From a virus, in the IMG/VR virus record IMGVR_UViG_3300042922_000857, positions 1-31,926 of that record: DNA of 31,926 bases; one strand, 5' to 3'. The notes under the pieces were generated by a model that was not told where the DNA came from, searched no databases, and worked only from the letters and a program-made list of their open reading frames with translations. The position numbers and the translations under genes are program-made. This document shows, one piece after another, positions 1 to 6,679 of the stretch. The stretch's first letter is position 1; every line of letters begins with the position of its first letter.

Positions 1-1048
1 GATAAATGACCCTTCGATACTTATCCGTGGAATGCCATACCTTTGAACCGTACCAACTTCCGCACTCGCCACATTTAATCTTTGATGAGAAAATGTTGAC
101 GCCGCTGTATTTCTTACCTCCGCCATACCTCTTCTGGATTTCTGCCTGCACCAAATCGAATGTCTCCGGCGGTATGATTGCCTCATGGTTTCCTTCTACA
201 TAAAATTGTGGTATTTCACCCTCATTCTTCTTTGTCTTTTTTTGCAGGAAATCCACCGTATAAGACTTCTGTAAAAGAGCATCCCCTTTATATTTCTCAT
301 TGCTAAGGATGCTTTCTACTGTCTTTATGTGCCATTTAGTTTTGCCACCCGGTGCTGTTACTTCCTTATTAGTAAGTTCCTTTGCAATTGCATTGTAAGA
401 AAGACCACTTAGGAACATCTTGTAAATCAGCTTTACTGTTTTTGCTTGATCTGGATTTACAACAAATCCACCATTTGGTCCCCTATCATAGCCAAGAAAT
501 CTTTTATAAGCTACGCTTGCTCTACCGTCTGCAAAACGTTTCCTCTGTCCCCATGTGGTGTTCTCAGAAATACTCCGGCTTTCCTCCTGTGCTAAGGAAG
601 ACATAATTGTAATAAGAAGTTCCCCTTTGGCATCAAGTGTCCATATGTTTTCTTTCTCAAAATAAATCTCAACGCCCTGTTCTTTCAATTTTCTCACTGT
701 CGTAAGACTGTCCACCGTGTTTCGTGCGAATCGGCTAACCGATTTAGTAATGATAAGGTCAATCTTTCCTTCCAGTGCATCCACCACCATCTGTTTAAAC
801 CCTTCACGGCGTTTGGTATTCGTAGCTGAAATACCTTCATCACTATACATTCCTACAAACTCCCAATCATCACGACTTTGGATATAATTAGAATAGTAAT
901 CCATCTGAGCCTCATAACTGGTCTGCTGTTCTTCTAAATCTGTTGATACTCTAGCATATCCTGCTACTCTGCGTTTCCTCGCGTTACCAATCGGTTGAGA
1001 GTTAATTCTACTTATGGTAGCCGGAATCGCAGTTACTCTCTTTGCCAT
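1..1048 (-). CDS. Large serine recombinase 2 (partial, runs off left edge)
   Basis: Site-specific recombinase of the large serine (resolvase/invertase) family, likely acting in integration or excision of the element. About 349 residues are visible; the C-terminus lies beyond the window. The start ATG at 1048 has a GGGAGG ribosome site about 8 bases upstream. The catalytic serine is in YARVST (S35); the resolvase core follows with DEGISATNT, ITKSVSRFARNT and QEESRSISEN blocks, then a recombinase domain, and a CGECG zinc-ribbon motif begins near the edge. The gene overlaps the end of recombinase 1 by 16 bases, so the two are probably translationally coupled. The two proteins are clear but diverged paralogues. 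Family assignment is secure; its att sites and partner relationship cannot be seen here. Confidence 0.93.
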   Translation of the reverse strand, partial: MAKRVTAIPATISRINSQPIGNARKRRVAGYARVSTDLEEQQTSYEAQMDYYSNYIQSRDDWEFVGMYSDEGISATNTKRREGFKQMVVDALEGKIDLIITKSVSRFARNTVDSLTTVRKLKEQGVEIYFEKENIWTLDAKGELLITIMSSLAQEESRSISENTTWGQRKRFADGRASVAYKRFLGYDRGPNGGFVVNPDQAKTVKLIYKMFLSGLSYNAIAKELTNKEVTAPGGKTKWHIKTVESILSNEKYKGDALLQKSYTVDFLQKKTKKNEGEIPQFYVEGNHEAIIPPETFDLVQAEIQKRYGGGKKYSGVNIFSSKIKCGECGSWYGSKVWHSTDKYRRVIY

Positions 1049-2604
1049 GTTAACTTCCTCCCATCCTTCAGATTGAATACTGCCTTGTCATCAAACAGGA
1101 TGACCTCATCTACCTCTTGAATAAAGCCCACTTCGTAATGAGTCTTCTCACTAAGTAAGGTTTCTGCAGCTTTCCTTAATTCATCTTCATTAAATGATTT
1201 CAAATCGCAAAAAGCCATTTTATTCTTTCTCTGCCCGTTGCAAGTCCACCTCTCGTAATAGTTCCGAACCGTTGTTTTACTGTGAGCAATGGGATTTCTA
1301 ATGCAACTAGAACCGCATTTTCCACATTTAATTCTTCCTGTAAAACAAGTTCTTCCCCTCGGCTTTGAGGAATAATCCCTTGACCAGTTCTTTATCTTCC
1401 CATTCTTAAAGCTAAACTCAATCCTGTCATCAAAAACTGAAACCGTATCGATTTCTCTCTGAAATTTATCTTGATCCAATTCTTTTTCTCCCAACACAAA
1501 CGCTGATGCTGTCCTAAGTAAATCTTCATCAACCGGCTGCATATCGCAGAATTTTCTTCCCTTGGTTTCACACGCATTGCATACCCATCTCTTATAGGAA
1601 GTTCTTTCTGTTGTTTTGCTGTGTGTAATATTTCTACGACTACATTTATAACCGCATTTACCACATTGGATTTTGCCAGAAAAGCAGTTAATCTGCTTAC
1701 TTTTATTTGGTGCAGTATTGCCACGCTCCACACGAGCCTTCTGTACTGCCTGAAACAACTCCTTACTGATAATCGGTTCGTGTGCTTCTTCCACCCGATA
1801 CTTTGACAGTTCTCCGTAATTAAGACTTCTCTTTCTTATTTTGGGCGAATAGCTTTTCTGCAACACTAGGTTTCCAATGTAAATTTCATTTAACATAATG
1901 TCCTTGATGGATGCCCTGGTTAGTGGATTTCCATTTATGCCTACCACACCTTTTTCGTTAAGTAACTTAGGCAACTGTAGTGTGGAAACACCTGCAAGGT
2001 ACTGTTCAAAAATAAACCTAACCGCCTCTGCTTCTTTGGGAACAATACGATATTGTCCACCGTCCCATTCATATCCAAAAGCTCTACTCGCTGAATGGGG
2101 TTCTCCTTTTTCATACCCTTTTTTGATGGCCCATTTAATGTTTTCCGACATGCTTCTGCTTTCTTCCTGTGCAAAGGATGCCAGAATGGTCAGCATTAGT
2201 TCGCCATCTCCACTCATGGAGCTGATATTTTCTCTTTCAAATCGTACTTCTACTCCAATGTCTTTTAGGTGTCGAACTGTCTCCAATAGGTCAACCGTAT
2301 TTCTTGCGAATCGACTTATAGACTTTGTTAGTACAATATCAATCTTTCTCGCGTCACAGTCAGCAACCAGACGCTTGAAGTCATCTCGCTTCTCCGTGTT
2401 AGTACCAGTGATACCTTCATCAGCGTAGACACCTACGTAAGTCCATTCTGGATTTTTCTGTATGAAAGTACTATAGTAACTAATCTGCGCTGAAAAGGAA
2501 TGTAAAAGCACTTCCGTATCTTTTGATACACGAGCGTAAGCAGCTACCCTTTTCTTTGGTTTTAACTCCGGTATAGCTACTTCTATTTTGCTGATTTTCC
2601 GCAT
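1033..2604 (-). CDS. Large serine recombinase 1, with duplicated C-terminal zinc ribbon
   Basis: Large serine recombinase of 523 residues, the probable integrase/excisionase-type enzyme of the prophage or part of a recombinase pair. Catalytic S27 lies in YARVSKD; the resolvase domain spans about 18-165 (GVYADEGITGTNT, LTKSISRFARNTVD, FAQEESRSMSENI), and the recombinase DNA-binding domain about 170-295. Two tandem copies of a zinc-ribbon module follow, about 307-409 and 420-522, each with CGKCG near its start, a HSKTT block and a late FCD. The start ATG at 2604 has AAGGAG upstream. A promoter-like motif shared with the amidoligase genes sits 22 bases upstream (2627-2657). It is followed with overlap by recombinase 2 and preceded by a SHOCT-type gene, a grouping I associate with clostridial elements. 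Confidence 0.95.
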   Translation of the reverse strand: MRKISKIEVAIPELKPKKRVAAYARVSKDTEVLLHSFSAQISYYSTFIQKNPEWTYVGVYADEGITGTNTEKRDDFKRLVADCDARKIDIVLTKSISRFARNTVDLLETVRHLKDIGVEVRFERENISSMSGDGELMLTILASFAQEESRSMSENIKWAIKKGYEKGEPHSASRAFGYEWDGGQYRIVPKEAEAVRFIFEQYLAGVSTLQLPKLLNEKGVVGINGNPLTRASIKDIMLNEIYIGNLVLQKSYSPKIRKRSLNYGELSKYRVEEAHEPIISKELFQAVQKARVERGNTAPNKSKQINCFSGKIQCGKCGYKCSRRNITHSKTTERTSYKRWVCNACETKGRKFCDMQPVDEDLLRTASAFVLGEKELDQDKFQREIDTVSVFDDRIEFSFKNGKIKNWSRDYSSKPRGRTCFTGRIKCGKCGSSCIRNPIAHSKTTVRNYYERWTCNGQRKNKMAFCDLKSFNEDELRKAAETLLSEKTHYEVGFIQEVDEVILFDDKAVFNLKDGRKLTWQRE

Positions 2605-2626
2605 AATATCGACTCCTTTCCATTAC

Positions 2627-2657
2627 ATATATCACTCTAAAAGCCTATTAAAGCAAG
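2627..2657 (-). promoter_or_regulatory. Shared promoter-like motif, copy A (recombinase)
   Basis: The minus strand reads CTTG, 12 bases, then TTTAGAGTGATATAT. The same 15-mer with the same CTTG spacing occurs at 26488-26518 and 27540-27570. TTGCTT could act as a -35 and TGATATATG as an extended -10, although the 19-base spacer is long. It lies 22 bases upstream of the recombinase 1 start. It may be a promoter, an operator, or both. Confidence 0.6.
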
Positions 2658-2824
2658 TGTATATCAGAGAATAATGTGCCGAAAACGGGATGGTATTTTT
2701 CCAACATAATTGTATCAAATTCAAGGTATTCCTCTTCGGAAATCACGCCCTTTTCTAGCATTGATCTAGCCAGAGTCATTGTGGTCTGATACTGCATTTC
2801 ATTTCGTAACTGGACTTCACTCAT
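2648..2824 (-). CDS. SHOCT-like small protein
   Basis: A 58-residue soluble protein whose centre (LARSMLEKGVISEEEYLEFD) matches the SHOCT short-domain pattern: hydrophobic helix, then G-x-I-[ST]-x-E-E-[FY]. SHOCT domains are usually oligomerisation or tethering modules; the role here is unknown. An in-frame start at 2848 would lie inside the upstream coding region, but ATG at 2824 is better placed: GGGGGTGG lies just upstream and the start overlaps the stop of the zinc-finger gene, implying translational coupling. The gene ends about 43 bases before the recombinase 1 start. Genes of this kind commonly precede serine recombinases in clostridial elements (recollection), so an accessory role in recombination is a reasonable guess only. 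Confidence 0.75.
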   Translation of the reverse strand: MSEVQLRNEMQYQTTMTLARSMLEKGVISEEEYLEFDTIMLEKYHPVFGTLFSDIHLL

Positions 2825-3248
2825 CCTGACCACCCCCAAAACGATCATCTACATAACATTCATGGCTGCAATACTTCCTATGAGAATTGCCATAGACCGT
2901 GAATTGCTTTCCACAGTGCGGACAGGTATACTCATACATTGCTTTACGCTTCACCTTATCAAGATTGTTGTTCCACCAATTCATTCTGCACTTGTCGGAG
3001 CAAAACTTTTTCTCTTTCTTTCCAGGGTTCTGCTCCACGGAAACACCGCAGCACATGCATAAGTGTATTCCTTCATCTACTGTGATCTGCGATTTTGGTA
3101 TCTCAACTGCTGCTTTTCCCGTCAGATTGTTTCTTCTACAAAAGGACTTTACAGTATTTTCTGAAATACCAAGTACTTGAGCAACTCTGATATAGCCGTA
3201 CCCATTCGCACGTAATTTAGTGATCTGAAATTTCTGTTCCTCGGTCAT
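2817..3248 (-). CDS. HTH protein with two zinc-finger modules (sigma-70 region-4-like)
   Basis: A 143-residue putative DNA-binding regulator. Residues 5-41 form a helix-turn-helix (KLRANGYGYIRVAQVLGIS, then NTVKSFCRRN) resembling sigma region 4 or resolvase-type HTHs. Two zinc-binding modules follow: C64/C67 with C83/C87, and C109/C112 with C127/C131. The start at 3248 has GGGAGG about 10 bases upstream. Its stop overlaps the SHOCT gene start. Position at the head of the SHOCT-recombinase operon suggests a regulator of, or DNA-binding accessory to, recombination. It lacks sigma region 2, so it should not be called a sigma factor on sequence alone. Confidence 0.8.
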   Translation of the reverse strand: MTEEQKFQITKLRANGYGYIRVAQVLGISENTVKSFCRRNNLTGKAAVEIPKSQITVDEGIHLCMCCGVSVEQNPGKKEKKFCSDKCRMNWWNNNLDKVKRKAMYEYTCPHCGKQFTVYGNSHRKYCSHECYVDDRFGGGQDE

Positions 3249-3503
3249 TAGAAATGTACCTCCCTATCGTTGAGGAATTATCCCTCTAACTCCCTATGGA
3301 CAGAAATAATCGTTTTGACCGGATAATTTTAAAAATTAAAAAAAATGTTTGTAATCTCCGAATTTTTTTGGATAAGAGTAGTTGGCATAAGTTAAATAAG
3401 AAGTGTAAGATTGAAAAACATTACTGAAGACTGCTGTAAGAAATATAGATTTTCTAGTATATTAAAATTAAACATGCATAGGATTTACCAGGAGGTGAAT
3501 TCA
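3249..3503. promoter_or_regulatory. Divergent intergenic region
   Basis: 255 AT-rich bases between the minus-strand HTH gene and the plus-strand membrane gene; it should hold both promoters. A weak minus-strand candidate is TTACAA, 17 bases, TAAAAT around 3324-3352. The octamer CTCCCTAT occurs twice, near 3260 and 3290, the first copy overlapping the HTH gene's ribosome site, and could be an operator. No convincing plus-strand promoter was found. Confidence 0.3.
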
Positions 3504-3878
3504 ATGAATTATTTGGGGATAATCTACTCTTTGGTAACTAAGTTACCTATTATCACACCATTGATAATATTAGCAATATTAGTACAGAGATTTGTGAATA
3601 AGGATGAGAGAATAATAGATGAAGTCATATGGTTTGCATATAGTATAGGCATTGCTATATTATATTTTATTGCTATAAAGGCATTTGAAAATCACAATGT
3701 TATGGGATTTCTTGAAGGATTTAATAAGTTGTTTATTAAAGGTGTTAATTTTATTTATTGCATTGTATATATGCTTTTTATGCTCTGTAAAAATGAAAAG
3801 AAAAAAGGATTTATAGGTGCAATATCATTGACTTTAACACCGATACTTCTTAATTTTGTTGAACAGATTTTTACATAA
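3504..3878 (+). CDS. Small multi-pass membrane protein, probable lysogenic cargo
   Basis: A 124-residue integral membrane protein of unrecognised family. Hydrophobic stretches suggest four membrane segments, about residues 9-27, 40-58, 76-94 and 102-120, with short charged loops (VNKDER, KNEKKK). An in-frame start exists at 3411, but AGGAGGTG lies 7 bases before ATG 3504, which settles the choice. It is the only convincing plus-strand gene, transcribed convergently towards the late operon and separated from it by a bidirectional terminator. This isolated, AT-rich position is typical of genes expressed in the lysogen; superinfection exclusion is possible but nothing in the sequence shows it. 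Confidence 0.75.
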   Translation: MNYLGIIYSLVTKLPIITPLIILAILVQRFVNKDERIIDEVIWFAYSIGIAILYFIAIKAFENHNVMGFLEGFNKLFIKGVNFIYCIVYMLFMLCKNEKKKGFIGAISLTLTPILLNFVEQIFT

Positions 3879-3936
3879 TAGATTAAGGGGTTTACATATG
3901 TATACATAGGAATCTCACTAACATAGAATTTAGAAA

Positions 3937-3973
3937 AAAGCCGCCAAGTGAAATTTAATCGCTCAGCGGCTTT
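3937..3973. terminator. Bidirectional intrinsic terminator
   Basis: AAAGCCGC (3937-3944) pairs with GCGGCTTT (3966-3973). A second inner stem, AGTG with CGCT, extends it past a small internal loop. It lies between the convergent membrane gene and the amidase gene and has A/T runs on both sides, so it can end the late operon and the plus-strand transcript. Confidence 0.85.
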
Positions 3974-3982
3974 ATCATTAAA

Positions 3983-4684
3983 TTATTCTGTTTTGATGAT
4001 AGCGTCGGTAAATCCAGCTGCTTTAACCTTGGCAAGAATAACTTCGGCATTAGATTTGGTAGAAAAGGCACCGATCTGCACCCGGTAGTATTTCTTTGCC
4101 TCCTTCTCCTCTTCCTGAAGTCTTTCCTTCACGGTTTTTCTAAAAGAGTCCATGGTCTCACCATGCCTTGGAAACCAGTGCATTACATCCGCATGGTTAC
4201 TGGCTATACCAAGTTTATATCCTTCACTGTGACAGATAATATTGTTTTCATTCAGACCATACAACTTGCAAAGATACACGCAAAGCTCTACTGCTTCAAT
4301 AAACACCTTGCGGAAATATGATCTGTCGGTTAAGTTATCCTCACAAATCTCAAAACTGATATGCGTGTCATTGCCAGACCCTTTCCATCCACTACTACAA
4401 TGCCACCCACGATGGTTCCACGGCAAAGTTTGATAGGTTGCTATAGAACCATCTGCCATTTTTCCAATAAAGGCATGAACACATACTTGCTTTCCTCCTG
4501 GTTTATCTTGATTCCAATGGTTATTGTATTGATCCTTACCAAGCAATCCGTCATCTGGGGCAATATAGCGTTTGAGCCATGGATTACTGGCTCCAGTGGA
4601 ATGTACCATAATTCCTTTTGGTATTATGGTTTTACCTGCTTTATAACAAGCATTTTTCGTTAGTATTAATTTATGCAAATTCAT
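3983..4684 (-). CDS. Endolysin: N-acetylmuramoyl-L-alanine amidase with half SPOR domain
   Basis: Peptidoglycan hydrolase of 233 residues that cleaves the amide between N-acetylmuramic acid and L-alanine, for host lysis. The Amidase_2 (PGRP-like) domain covers about 20-185: VHSTG (H28), HISFEI, ICHSEG (H152) and SNHADVMHW supply the likely zinc and catalytic residues. Residues 199-233 (YYRVQIGAFSTKSNAEVI and on) are one half of a SPOR repeat, which binds cell-wall glycans. A longer in-frame reading from 4723 would overlap the upstream gene, but GAGGTG lies just before ATG 4684. There is no signal peptide, so exit needs the holin. It is the last gene of the late operon. Confidence 0.93.
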   Translation of the reverse strand: MNLHKLILTKNACYKAGKTIIPKGIMVHSTGASNPWLKRYIAPDDGLLGKDQYNNHWNQDKPGGKQVCVHAFIGKMADGSIATYQTLPWNHRGWHCSSGWKGSGNDTHISFEICEDNLTDRSYFRKVFIEAVELCVYLCKLYGLNENNIICHSEGYKLGIASNHADVMHWFPRHGETMDSFRKTVKERLQEEEKEAKKYYRVQIGAFSTKSNAEVILAKVKAAGFTDAIIKTE

Positions 4685-4697
4685 TTTTATCACCTCG

Positions 4698-6158
4698 TTA
4701 TTGAAAAGGATTAGGAGTAGCAAGCGTTGATGGATACAGATGATAGGTAAACTTTATATCGCAGTAAGCGGTTGTTGAAGTGCCATTGCTACCCATACGA
4801 ATGTACAGCCCATATCCGGCAGGCACACGGCTTTGGCGCATTTCAATTTGATAATGTTGGGAATCAGTAGAGCTGTCTGCCCCGACAGGAGTGCTGCGCG
4901 AAATTCTGGTAAAAGTCTGCTCATCATTTGATATATACAAATCCAGTTCTTTCTCACTCGTATCCGATTGCCGGCAGAGGGTTATCAAATGGCAGTCATA
5001 AGTCGCTGGAACAAGCTGTCCTCCTTGCCCACCAATAACCACGCTGTTAATAGGAGTGATTGTATGAAATGGCCCTCTGATGCTATTAACACCACCTGAT
5101 CCAGCTACATTGCCTGACAAAACGTATCTTACATATGGCGCTCTGGTAAATTGATTGATTGTAACTGTTGCAGTTGATGTCAAAGTTAATACAGTATTTA
5201 TGTCTTCAGCTTTTTCTAATAAAAATAAGCTCTCGCCTGAAACAACGGTTGTATCTCCTATTGAAAATCTTTGACTCGTCCAATATGCTGTACAGGTTGG
5301 ATTTGAAGTAACTCCAGATCCATAGGCAATATTGGCTCCATCTTGAATTCCTCTTATAGCTTCTGCAAGCTTCTGAACTGTTGCACGGAGATTTCCTTGA
5401 ATCAGCACCTGTACATTATTTGCTGCCGGAATACCCAGGGTTGTCACAAATGTATAGGTAACCTCAGAAAGCACAACATTGTTGCCTGTTGATATATTTG
5501 TGAATGTAATGGATGCTCTTCGACTCACCAAATCTGGTGCTGAAGCTGTTTCTACAGGGTGCCAGTGATTTAAAAGAATTCCTGTCCGTGTGGAAAACAA
5601 ATTGCTCATATCACTTATCTCTTCATTTGTAGTATTCAGCTGATTACTTATATCGGTGATTTGCCCGTTCGTGACATTTAGCAAATTACTTACTTCTGAT
5701 ACCTCTCCATTTGTGGTATTCAATAGATTGTAAGTAAGATTTAAAAGATTATATAGTTCATCAATATCAAGCTCCGCTAAGGCTGAAAGCACCTGATTTA
5801 GCCACTCTTGTGCCGGAGGCTCCGGTGGTTGGTTTATATCGTCTGCAAGAGCCTCCTCAACAATGGTCAGTACCTGCACACTTTTCCCAACCACATCACC
5901 GTAAGTAACCCTAATTTCCAAACGACCAACACCTGCAAATTGTGTATCCGTCACAGTGGGTGACCATGTTAAAACTTGGTCGGTATAGCTAGTAACAACA
6001 GGATAGGCAGTACCATCAGGGCGTTTGTATATTGCGTTCAGAGCAGTTTCTGGATAGTTATCCTCTAACAGACTGGATACATCAAACTCGAGTTTTCGGT
6101 AGTTATGCTCACCTCGCCGGCCAATGAAAACCGTTGTTGCTTTTGTTAAGTCAATCAT
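4698..6158 (-). CDS. Baseplate upper protein (BppU-like) with coiled-coil repeats
   Basis: A 486-residue tail-tip protein. Residues 1-105 resemble the BppU N-terminal domain (DUF2479): a short beta-rich domain with LEFDVSSLLEDNYPETAL and TYGDVVGKSVQVLTIVEEA, which anchors to the baseplate core in lactococcal phages. A proline-rich linker (PPEPPAQEW) leads to three 14-residue repeats at 144-185, read as two-heptad coiled-coil units. The remaining ~290 residues are beta-rich and probably form a trimeric host-binding head. The start overlaps the holin stop by 4 bases (ATGA). It is unusual that this structural gene lies between holin and endolysin. Confidence 0.8.
   Translation of the reverse strand: MIDLTKATTVFIGRRGEHNYRKLEFDVSSLLEDNYPETALNAIYKRPDGTAYPVVTSYTDQVLTWSPTVTDTQFAGVGRLEIRVTYGDVVGKSVQVLTIVEEALADDINQPPEPPAQEWLNQVLSALAELDIDELYNLLNLTYNLLNTTNGEVSEVSNLLNVTNGQITDISNQLNTTNEEISDMSNLFSTRTGILLNHWHPVETASAPDLVSRRASITFTNISTGNNVVLSEVTYTFVTTLGIPAANNVQVLIQGNLRATVQKLAEAIRGIQDGANIAYGSGVTSNPTCTAYWTSQRFSIGDTTVVSGESLFLLEKAEDINTVLTLTSTATVTINQFTRAPYVRYVLSGNVAGSGGVNSIRGPFHTITPINSVVIGGQGGQLVPATYDCHLITLCRQSDTSEKELDLYISNDEQTFTRISRSTPVGADSSTDSQHYQIEMRQSRVPAGYGLYIRMGSNGTSTTAYCDIKFTYHLYPSTLATPNPFQ
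5604..5729 (-). repeat. Three 42-bp in-frame repeats (14-residue units)
   Basis: These encode NLLNTTNGEVSEVS, NLLNVTNGQITDIS and NQLNTTNEEISDMS. Spacing of leucine, isoleucine and valine fits two heptads per unit, so this is a trimeric coiled-coil stalk. A fourth, broken unit follows. Confidence 0.85.
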
Positions 6159-6601
6159 GATTTCCCCTCCGTTGAAGATGTTCCATCACTATCCTTATCA
6201 TGTAGCTGCTTTAGTAAATCCTTAAGCTTTTGAGGGATAGGAAGTCCGATGTGGGCTGCATTTTCCAGGATAGAAATGCCCTCATTACTTAAGTAAAAGA
6301 AAATTACTGCGGTTCGAAGGACACTTGCCCCTTCATTAACAGCAAAACCCAAAATATAAGTATCTAATATATGCCCCACACCAACCAGCATAAAGATTAG
6401 GATCTTTTTAAAGATGCCTTTCGCTCCAATCTTGCTGCACAAATTCTTATCAATGATGGCACAAAGCACACCTGTAATATAATCGATGACTACAAAAGCC
6501 ATCAACGCATATAGAAAACCATCCAGCCCACCGAGAAACCATCCCATAAACGCTCCGACAGCCGTCAGAGCAGTTTGTATCCAGTTCCAAATTTCCTTCA
6601 T
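6155..6601 (-). CDS. Phage holin (toxin secretion/phage lysis holin family)
   Basis: Inner-membrane pore protein of 148 residues that times lysis and releases the amidase. It matches the phage holin 4_1 pattern: a hydrophobic N-terminal segment (TALTAVGAFMGWFLGG), the signature MAFVVIDYITGVLCAI, a basic turn with KIGAKGIFKK, and a further segment ILIFMLVGVGHILD, then an acidic hydrophilic tail (DKDSDGTSSTEGKS). A TTG at 6616 is in frame, but GGAGG lies 8 bases before ATG 6601. A terminator lies just upstream (6638-6664), so expression may depend on readthrough. Its stop overlaps the next gene by 4 bases. Confidence 0.92.
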   Translation of the reverse strand: MKEIWNWIQTALTAVGAFMGWFLGGLDGFLYALMAFVVIDYITGVLCAIIDKNLCSKIGAKGIFKKILIFMLVGVGHILDTYILGFAVNEGASVLRTAVIFFYLSNEGISILENAAHIGLPIPQKLKDLLKQLHDKDSDGTSSTEGKS

Positions 6602-6637
6602 TCTTACAACCTCCAATCAGTTTTTTTGTATAGAAAA

Positions 6638-6664
6638 AGCGCTCTCGAAATAATAAAGAGCGCT
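6638..6664 (-). terminator. Intrinsic terminator upstream of holin
   Basis: Perfect 8-bp stem AGCGCTCT (6638-6645) with AGAGCGCT (6657-6664), followed on the minus strand by five T residues. It sits 15 bases past the stop of the FN3-repeat gene and before the holin, so it could attenuate lysis-gene expression. Confidence 0.82.
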
Positions 6665-6679
6665 GAATAATTATAGATT

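Noticed and set aside
1898-2428. A 176-residue plus-strand open frame
   Set aside because: It lies antisense within the clearly conserved recombinase core, has no ribosome site and shows a composition typical of a mirrored frame.
2817-3248. Calling the HTH/zinc-finger gene a sigma factor
   Set aside because: Only a region-4-like HTH is present; no region 2 or other core-binding part.
3411-3503. Longer start for the plus-strand membrane protein
   Set aside because: The extension is hydrophilic and unlike the rest, and the AGGAGGTG before 3504 is far better.
5604-5729. CRISPR-like array
   Set aside because: The 42-bp repeats are in frame, adjacent without spacers and encode a coiled coil.
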